Source: Fontivita pretiosa
Lineage (GTDB): Bacteria; Planctomycetota; Phycisphaerae; Tepidisphaerales; Tepidisphaeraceae
Direction of reading: 5' to 3'
Assembly (NCBI RefSeq): GCF_050410795.1
Contig: NZ_CP191258.1
Span: 5,332,001-5,396,000 of the forward strand
DNA: 64,000 nt
Positions 59,133-64,000 of the stretch are shown here, one piece after another (position 1 is the first letter of the stretch; each line of letters starts with the position of its first letter). The translations under genes and the position numbers were made by a program. The notes beneath the pieces were generated by a model. That model was not told where the DNA came from, ran no database searches, and saw only the letters and a program-made list of their open reading frames with translations.

Positions 59133-61034
59133 ATGCCTCTGCACCTGGCGCGGCTTGCGGGCCTGAACCCCTTCGGGCCGATTTTCGATAAGGAGCTGCG
59201 GATCACCGCGCGACGAAAGCGCAACCACTGGCTGCGCGTGGTCTACCTCGGCGGGTTGCTGCTGTTTCTGCTGATGATCTACGCCACCACACGCAGCTAT
59301 GGGTACTACTACGGCGGCAGCGGGGGCGTGGCTGCGCGGGTGCAGGCGCAGAACCAGCTTGGCAAAAACTTCTTCGCCACGTTCTCGATGTTCTGTGTCA
59401 TCGCGATGGGCCTGATCGCGCCCGTGTTGACCAGCACCGCCATCAGCGCCGAACGCCTCGGCAAGACGCTGCCCGTGCTGCTGATCACGCCAATCACGAG
59501 CTGGCAGATCATCTCCGGCAAGCTGTTCTCACGACTGCTCGTGGCGCTGATGCTGATCGGGCTTAGCCTGCCGGTGCTGGCGGTGGTGCGACTGCTGGGC
59601 GGCGTGGAAACCTTCCAGATGTTCGCGGTCGTGTGTCTGTGCACGGCGTTTGCCATGTCGTCCGCGGCCCTTGGGCTGTTCTATTCGACCCTGCTGAACC
59701 GGGCTTATGCGGTGATCCTGCTGTCGTATGGGACGATGTTCGTGATGTACCTGGCCGGGCCGGTCATCATTGGCGTGTTCGCCGCCGCCAGCAGGGTGCG
59801 CGAGAGCACGATCTTTCCGATCCTCGCCGCGTCGAATCCCGTGGCGAACGTGGCGTTTCTGTCGATGCCCGACAGCCCGGCCGTGCTGAGCGCCGGATGG
59901 ATCCCCGGGCTGATCGTGCAGCTTTCGCTGACGACTCTGCTGGTAAGCGGCAGCGCGATCGTGCTGCGGCGTTACGCACGACGCGGCGGCGAGCATGACC
60001 GGCCCGCTGCCCAGCTTCCACCCATCCCCGCTCCGCTCGGCGCGGAAAACCCGATGCAGGAGGTCGCGCCCAACGAAACGCAGCAGCCTGATCCAGCCGT
60101 GCAGCACTCGTCGAGCGCGCGCGCAGGCGAAGACCATTGCGTGGTCGGCGACAACCCCGTCGCCTGGCGCGAATTTCGCCGCCCGCTGGTCGTGCAGCGC
60201 TGGGCTGGGCTTGCCGTCGCCATCGTGCTGGGGTTGTTGCTGCTCAGCTATTGCGCGTTCGGCGCGCTGGAGGTGCTTGACGACCATGAGCTTCAGATAG
60301 GCTACGCATGTGTCTTCAACGCTCTGTACTGGCTGCTCGTGGCCGTGCTGTCCGCCACGGCCATCGCCCAGGAAAAGGAGAGCGATACCTGGACGCTGCT
60401 GCTCACCACTCCCCTGTCGTCCGAGTCGATCATCCTGGGCAAGGTGATGGGCGTTGCGCGGCGGATGGTCTGGCCGACCGTGCTGGTCGCGGCCCACTTT
60501 GCGGTCTTTGCCATGTGCCGCGTCATCTCCTGGACGGCATTCCTGCATGTCATGTGGGTGTTGGTCACCTTCAACACGGTCTGGCTTGCCAGCGGTGTGT
60601 ACCTGTCGCTGCGGATGCAGAAGGTGACGACGGCGGTGATCGTCAACCTGATGATCCCGGTCGTGCTGTTCGTGGCGGTGCCGATCGCGCTGCTGGTGCT
60701 TGGGGAGCTGATCGCCCGCGACGACGACTGGGCCGAGGCGATGACCTGGTACCTGCCCTACATGTGGATGGCGCAGAGTGTCGATCGGCTGGAACCGAGG
60801 CAGTTCTACAACTATGACGATCGCATGTGGCTGCCCGGGTGGGGCTACTCCGTCAGCGTGGGTGACTACACGAAGATGCTTCTGGTCACAGGTGCGGCGC
60901 ACGTGCTCGTCGCCGCTGTGGTGCTGTGGTTGACGGTGAAACGGTTCAATCGGCTGGTCGGTCGCGCCGCGCAGGATCCGACGGCCGCGCCCGACTTCAG
61001 CGAAGACTCTGGCTCAGCCGTCGTGCATCGTTAG
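59133..61034 (+). CDS. ABC-2-type membrane permease-like protein
   Basis: A 633-residue membrane protein made of two similar halves, each with several hydrophobic helices. The first half begins ARLAGLNPFGPIFDKELRIT and has APVLTSTAISAERLGKTLPV and LLITPITSWQIISGKLFSRL; the second has VGDNPVAWREFRRPLVVQRW and LLVAVLSATAIAQEKESDTW, LLLTTPLSSESIILGKVMG. The repeated ExExG...LLxTPLxxxxIxxGK pattern is typical of ABC-2-type (GldF/NosY-like) permeases. No ATPase gene is adjacent, so the partner is encoded elsewhere or the protein acts in another complex. The substrate is unknown. Confidence 0.78.
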   Translation: MPLHLARLAGLNPFGPIFDKELRITARRKRNHWLRVVYLGGLLLFLLMIYATTRSYGYYYGGSGGVAARVQAQNQLGKNFFATFSMFCVIAMGLIAPVLTSTAISAERLGKTLPVLLITPITSWQIISGKLFSRLLVALMLIGLSLPVLAVVRLLGGVETFQMFAVVCLCTAFAMSSAALGLFYSTLLNRAYAVILLSYGTMFVMYLAGPVIIGVFAAASRVRESTIFPILAASNPVANVAFLSMPDSPAVLSAGWIPGLIVQLSLTTLLVSGSAIVLRRYARRGGEHDRPAAQLPPIPAPLGAENPMQEVAPNETQQPDPAVQHSSSARAGEDHCVVGDNPVAWREFRRPLVVQRWAGLAVAIVLGLLLLSYCAFGALEVLDDHELQIGYACVFNALYWLLVAVLSATAIAQEKESDTWTLLLTTPLSSESIILGKVMGVARRMVWPTVLVAAHFAVFAMCRVISWTAFLHVMWVLVTFNTVWLASGVYLSLRMQKVTTAVIVNLMIPVVLFVAVPIALLVLGELIARDDDWAEAMTWYLPYMWMAQSVDRLEPRQFYNYDDRMWLPGWGYSVSVGDYTKMLLVTGAAHVLVAAVVLWLTVKRFNRLVGRAAQDPTAAPDFSEDSGSAVVHR

Positions 61035-61180
61035 CCGCATCACTCATCGATGAGGAGATCCTTTCACGAATTGCCAGGCTGATTCGGTCCGGCAGTGGCC
61101 GGTCTCACCGTCGTGGTTGCATTCGCGGCAATTCCACGGCGCCTGCCGAACCTTTCTTCATCCGCGGCATATTGACCTGT

Positions 61181-61504
61181 ATGAGTGATGCATGGGCGGG
61201 GGTAGACGGTAGCGAAGGCATGTGTGTCCCGGCTGCGGCGGCGATGATGGCGTCCCGGACATTTCAAACGATTGACGTTGAACAAACCAACGGGCAGATG
61301 GCGCGGCTGCATGCGCAGGTGCTTCGCGAGCAAAGCCGGATCCAGGTTCGCTCAGAAGCAGGCATCAGCGTGTTGATCAGCAAGAGCGAGCTGGACGGCC
61401 TGGAGCGCGCTCTGGAGATTCTGTCGCAGACTGAAACGATGCGGCAGATGCGTCAGGAGCTGGCGCGCGTGGCATCGATGGACATGCGCGCGGGCACGAG
61501 GTAG
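61181..61504 (+). CDS. Phd/YefM-like antitoxin, apparently orphan
   Basis: A 107-residue protein whose second half, RIQVRSEAGISVLISKSELD then GLERALEILSQTETMRQMRQ and ELARVA, matches the C-terminal part of Phd/YefM antitoxins (VLISxxELxSLxETLxxLxxxExxxxLxxA). The N-terminal half (about 1-60) has no clear family match. There is no toxin gene downstream: 61505-61606 contains only a hairpin, and the next gene runs the other way. It may be a relic or have a regulatory role of its own. The ATG at 61181 is the first credible start; a methionine near 61247 is also possible. Confidence 0.55.
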   Translation: MSDAWAGVDGSEGMCVPAAAAMMASRTFQTIDVEQTNGQMARLHAQVLREQSRIQVRSEAGISVLISKSELDGLERALEILSQTETMRQMRQELARVASMDMRAGTR

Positions 61505-61520
61505 CGTGAATCCGAATCGA

Positions 61521-61571
61521 TCCCGCGGCTGCGCGCGCTACGCCGCGGCGTAGCGCAGCGCAGCCGCGGGA
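61521..61571. terminator. Long GC-rich hairpin between convergent genes
   Basis: A nearly perfect stem of about 25 bp (TCCCGCGGCTGCGCGCGCTA... against ...TAGCGCAGCGCAGCCGCGGGA) with a one-base bulge and almost no loop. No T tract. Its place between convergent genes fits a bidirectional terminator, but it could also be a dispersed palindromic element. Confidence 0.6.
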
Positions 61572-61606
61572 TATCGCAGCACTGATCTCCGCACCACATA
61601 CGTCCG

Positions 61607-63583
61607 TTACTGCTCAATCACCGCGCCCGGCGCTGCGGCGCCGGCGCCTGCCGCGTCCCTCGATTTCTCAAGCTGCTTGAGCACCGACTCGATCCGCTGC
61701 TGCGCCTCCGGGGGCTGCGCCGGGGCCAGTTCCTTCAGCACGCTGATCACTCCCGATCCCATGCTCACAAGCTGCGCCTCGGCGCGCTCGCGCGTCCGCC
61801 AGTCGTCGGCGCTCAGCTCCGCGACGATGGCCTTGATCCGATCCACCATCGTCGCCGACGGCTGCGGCAGCGGGTTGCTGTAACGTTCGATCAGCGCCAC
61901 CGGAACGGTGATCTCGATTCCGCTTTGCAGCGCGCAGGTGATCTGCGGCTGGTGAAGCTGCCCGCTCATCGTCGTCTGATCCCACAACGTGACCTGCACG
62001 TCCAGCCCGGCCTCCGGCGCATGCGACAGCTCGCGCAGCTCCGGGCCGTTGATCGTGATCGTGTCGAACGTCGTGTCGAGCTTGAGCTGTCCGGTGATCG
62101 AGCCGACCAGCAGATCCTGATTGGACAGCTCTAGCGTCGGTGCATCGTCGGCGGGCTGGGCTTTCTCGCTCGACCTGGCGGCAAGCTGAAGGCGGCTGAC
62201 GGTCGCCGCGGGAAACGACACGCTCTGAGCAGCGCTGGTCCCCACAAGCTGCATGTCGAATCGCTCGGCGGGCAGCAGGCCCGCGAAGTGGCTGCCGTCG
62301 GTCAGCTCGATCTCGTGAACTCCATGCTGGTCTGACTGGAACGTCACCGCGGCGATCGATTCTGGCCTGAGCTTCAGCAGCCCGTAGCGGGTCATCACGT
62401 CGATCGGCGCGGTGGGCATCGCGACCATCATCCGCTCGCCGCTGCGCAACATGATCATCGGGCGATCGAATTTCCATTCCTCCGGTTCGCCGGGGCGTTT
62501 GCGATAGCCGAGTCGGGAAATCTGCGACAACGGCACCTGGGTCGTCTGTCCGCTGGAGAGCTGAAGCTGCACCGAATCCTTGCCCAGCGTCCCGCCGAAA
62601 ACCTCGCCATCCACTGTCACCAGCAGTTGCCGCGGCTTGAACTGCCCGACATTGATCAGCCCGACGACGCGCTCAGCGGCCAGCTCGATCGGGCCGTAGA
62701 ACGTCTCCAGCCTGTACGAAGGCTCGATGATCGTGCCCTTGAGCTGGTCCCCGCCGCGAAGCTCGATCACGTCGAACAGCTCCCCGCGGAGCACTTCGCG
62801 CTCTCCCACGACCTGCGAGGCGACGATGTTGACGATAAGCTTGCGCAGTTCGACCGGCACGTCGGAAACGATCTGCGACTCGCGCAGCGTGAGGATGAAC
62901 TGCGAGCCGGCATCCTGACTGGCGGCCGTGCCGTGAAGATGCAGCAACGCCACCTGCTTGCCCGCCGGGATGGTGAGCTGCACGGTGGCCTGCGTAACGT
63001 TGTTGTTCGGCTGGGCATTCAGCGCCGGCACGATCTTGGCACCCTTGCCGGCGAAGAGCTGAACGATGCTTCGTCCCACGGGAGTCTGGCCTACAAAACC
63101 GATCGCGCGATCCTTGCCGCGCGGATCGCTGATCAGTTGCGATGCGCTCAGCCCATAGTTGAAATTCGAATTGAGCTGAACGTTGGCCACGAGCTGCTGG
63201 CCGGCGGGATTGCGGAAGATGTCGATGTATCGCACATAACCCTCGGCGCGATTCACGCGAATGCGGCGGGTGATCATCAGCCCGCCGCAGTTCATCTCGT
63301 CGAAAACGACCTCGCCGGTCTTTTCATCGAGCCTGGCCTGGTTCTGGTTGGATTGCGGGGTTTGCCCGTTGACGATCAGGTTGGCGGCCTGTCCATAAAT
63401 CGGCTGAGGCCCCTGCTGCCGCAGCCACCCGCCGGGATAGATCATCCATTGATTGCCGGCGTTGTCCTGGACCTGATACGGCAGGTTAACCATGCCGCCG
63501 GGCAGAACAACTCTTGCTCCCGGACTGACGGTTGAAGCGACTGCCACGAGCAGCAGGCCGAGCACGGGAAATCTCAGTTGCAT
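61607..63583 (-). CDS. Large secreted protein of unknown family
   Basis: A 658-residue exported protein. Signal peptide QLRFPVLGLLLVAVASTVSP starts at the ATG at 63583. The remainder is beta-rich with IRVNRAEGYVRYIDIFRNPA, and later repeated units of the type GDxLxGxI (GGDQLKGTIIEPSYRLETFY and LSNQDLLVGSITGQLKLDTT) and ELTDGSHFAGLL, similar to domains found in planctomycete proteins that bind ligands or measure dosage. The last 100 residues are helical with a HEAT-like segment (DDWRTRERAEAQLVSMGSGV). No catalytic motif. Function unknown. Confidence 0.65.
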   Translation of the reverse strand: MQLRFPVLGLLLVAVASTVSPGARVVLPGGMVNLPYQVQDNAGNQWMIYPGGWLRQQGPQPIYGQAANLIVNGQTPQSNQNQARLDEKTGEVVFDEMNCGGLMITRRIRVNRAEGYVRYIDIFRNPAGQQLVANVQLNSNFNYGLSASQLISDPRGKDRAIGFVGQTPVGRSIVQLFAGKGAKIVPALNAQPNNNVTQATVQLTIPAGKQVALLHLHGTAASQDAGSQFILTLRESQIVSDVPVELRKLIVNIVASQVVGEREVLRGELFDVIELRGGDQLKGTIIEPSYRLETFYGPIELAAERVVGLINVGQFKPRQLLVTVDGEVFGGTLGKDSVQLQLSSGQTTQVPLSQISRLGYRKRPGEPEEWKFDRPMIMLRSGERMMVAMPTAPIDVMTRYGLLKLRPESIAAVTFQSDQHGVHEIELTDGSHFAGLLPAERFDMQLVGTSAAQSVSFPAATVSRLQLAARSSEKAQPADDAPTLELSNQDLLVGSITGQLKLDTTFDTITINGPELRELSHAPEAGLDVQVTLWDQTTMSGQLHQPQITCALQSGIEITVPVALIERYSNPLPQPSATMVDRIKAIVAELSADDWRTRERAEAQLVSMGSGVISVLKELAPAQPPEAQQRIESVLKQLEKSRDAAGAGAAAPGAVIEQ

Positions 63584-63651
63584 TGAGCCTCCGATCAGAC
63601 CCCGGACATTGGACGCGCCGGCGGCGCGTTTGTTGCACAGCGGCGCGCATA

Positions 63652-64000
63652 TCAGGGGCGTTTGTTCAGCCAGATCACCTGCCCGCTGGTGTACCGCAGC
63701 GCGCCATCGGGCATCGCGCATTCGGCCACGACCCGCGCCACGTCCGCCGGCGAAAGGGTATTCTCCACCGGAAACTGCTCGGGGGAAAGGATGGAGCGGA
63801 ACATGGCGGTTTCCACGGCGCCGGGGGCGATGGTGTGAACGCGCACGCCGATGGCGGCTCCTTCCCGCGCCAGCGACAGGCCCAGGTTGTTCAGCCCCGC
63901 CTTGGCGGCCCCGTAGGCGACGAATCCGCCAAACGGATCGCGCGCCGCCATCGAGGAGATGTTGACGATCACGCCGCCCTGCTGCCGCCGAAACGTTGGC
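63652..64000 (-). CDS. Short-chain dehydrogenase C-terminal part (N-terminus beyond window edge)
   Basis: About 115 residues of an SDR (FabG-like) whose start lies beyond the right edge. Visible are GGVIVNISSMAA (catalytic Ser region), YGAAKAGLNNLGLSLA with the YxxxK motif, VRVHTIAPGAVETAMF, and the end RYTSGQVIWLNKRP. All fit a classical NAD(P)-dependent oxidoreductase; the coenzyme motif TGxxxGIG is not visible. The specific substrate cannot be assigned. Confidence 0.85.
   Translation of the reverse strand, partial: PTFRRQQGGVIVNISSMAARDPFGGFVAYGAAKAGLNNLGLSLAREGAAIGVRVHTIAPGAVETAMFRSILSPEQFPVENTLSPADVARVVAECAMPDGALRYTSGQVIWLNKRP

Overview
The window looks like a chromosomal segment from a GC-rich member of the Planctomycetota, most likely a Phycisphaerae-type bacterium. 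The support is indirect but consistent: three pseudopilin-like proteins with the planctomycete GFTLVELLVVIGI start and an F(A/V)DGH end, a secreted protein with an N-terminal LESRALLA (LEPR-XLL-like) motif, a DUF1854 plus ABC-transporter pair, VCBS-repeat and sugar-processing proteins with Tat or Sec signals, and very few multi-gene operons. No 16S rRNA is present, so this placement is inference.

Layout. 1-4.3 kb: a Sec-type (clade II-like) nitrous oxide reductase gene cut by the left edge, a membrane-anchored triheme cytochrome c upstream of it in the same direction, and a divergent Rrf2-family regulator, with a plausible sigma70 promoter in between. 4.4-17.9 kb: a genomic island abutting the 3' end of a tRNA-Val(CAC) gene. 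It holds integrase and primase-like remnants, a broken helix-turn-helix ORF, and a tightly coupled three-gene defence operon: a DUF1998 helicase with a C-terminal nuclease-like domain, a DrmD-like SNF2 helicase, and an Eco57I-type N6-adenine methylase. The 3' part of the methylase appears to have been swapped for foreign lower-GC DNA, and the displaced original 3' end survives as an orphan fragment at about 17.4-17.85 kb. No feature is seen in 17852-18092.

18-27.4 kb: carbohydrate-related genes (a Tat-exported beta-propeller hydrolase, an SMP-30/gluconolactonase, a VCBS-repeat protein, an ADP-ribosylglycohydrolase-family protein and a GH78-like rhamnosidase). 27.4-42.1 kb: housekeeping and signalling genes (bioY, a pseudopilin, PilZ, HDOD-GGDEF, tRNA-Thr(UGU), greA, rpmA, VKOR/SPW/epimerase, a LEPR-XLL protein, a NarL-type two-component pair, STAS, a glycosyltransferase-like membrane protein, prfA). 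42.1-53.1 kb: secreted proteins and pseudopilins, plus a DUF3826 / pectate lyase / (alpha/alpha)6-barrel operon that fits pectin-type polysaccharide use. 53.2-64 kb: DUF1854 with its ABC transporter, a pteridine-reductase-like SDR, RNase HI, PilZ, a small HEPN-like pair, an ABC-2-type membrane protein, an orphan Phd-like antitoxin, a large secreted protein and a truncated SDR.

The most notable biology is the DISARM-like island with its mosaic methylase, and the nosZ / multiheme cytochrome / Rrf2 cluster. All family names come from reading translated motifs; no database search was possible.
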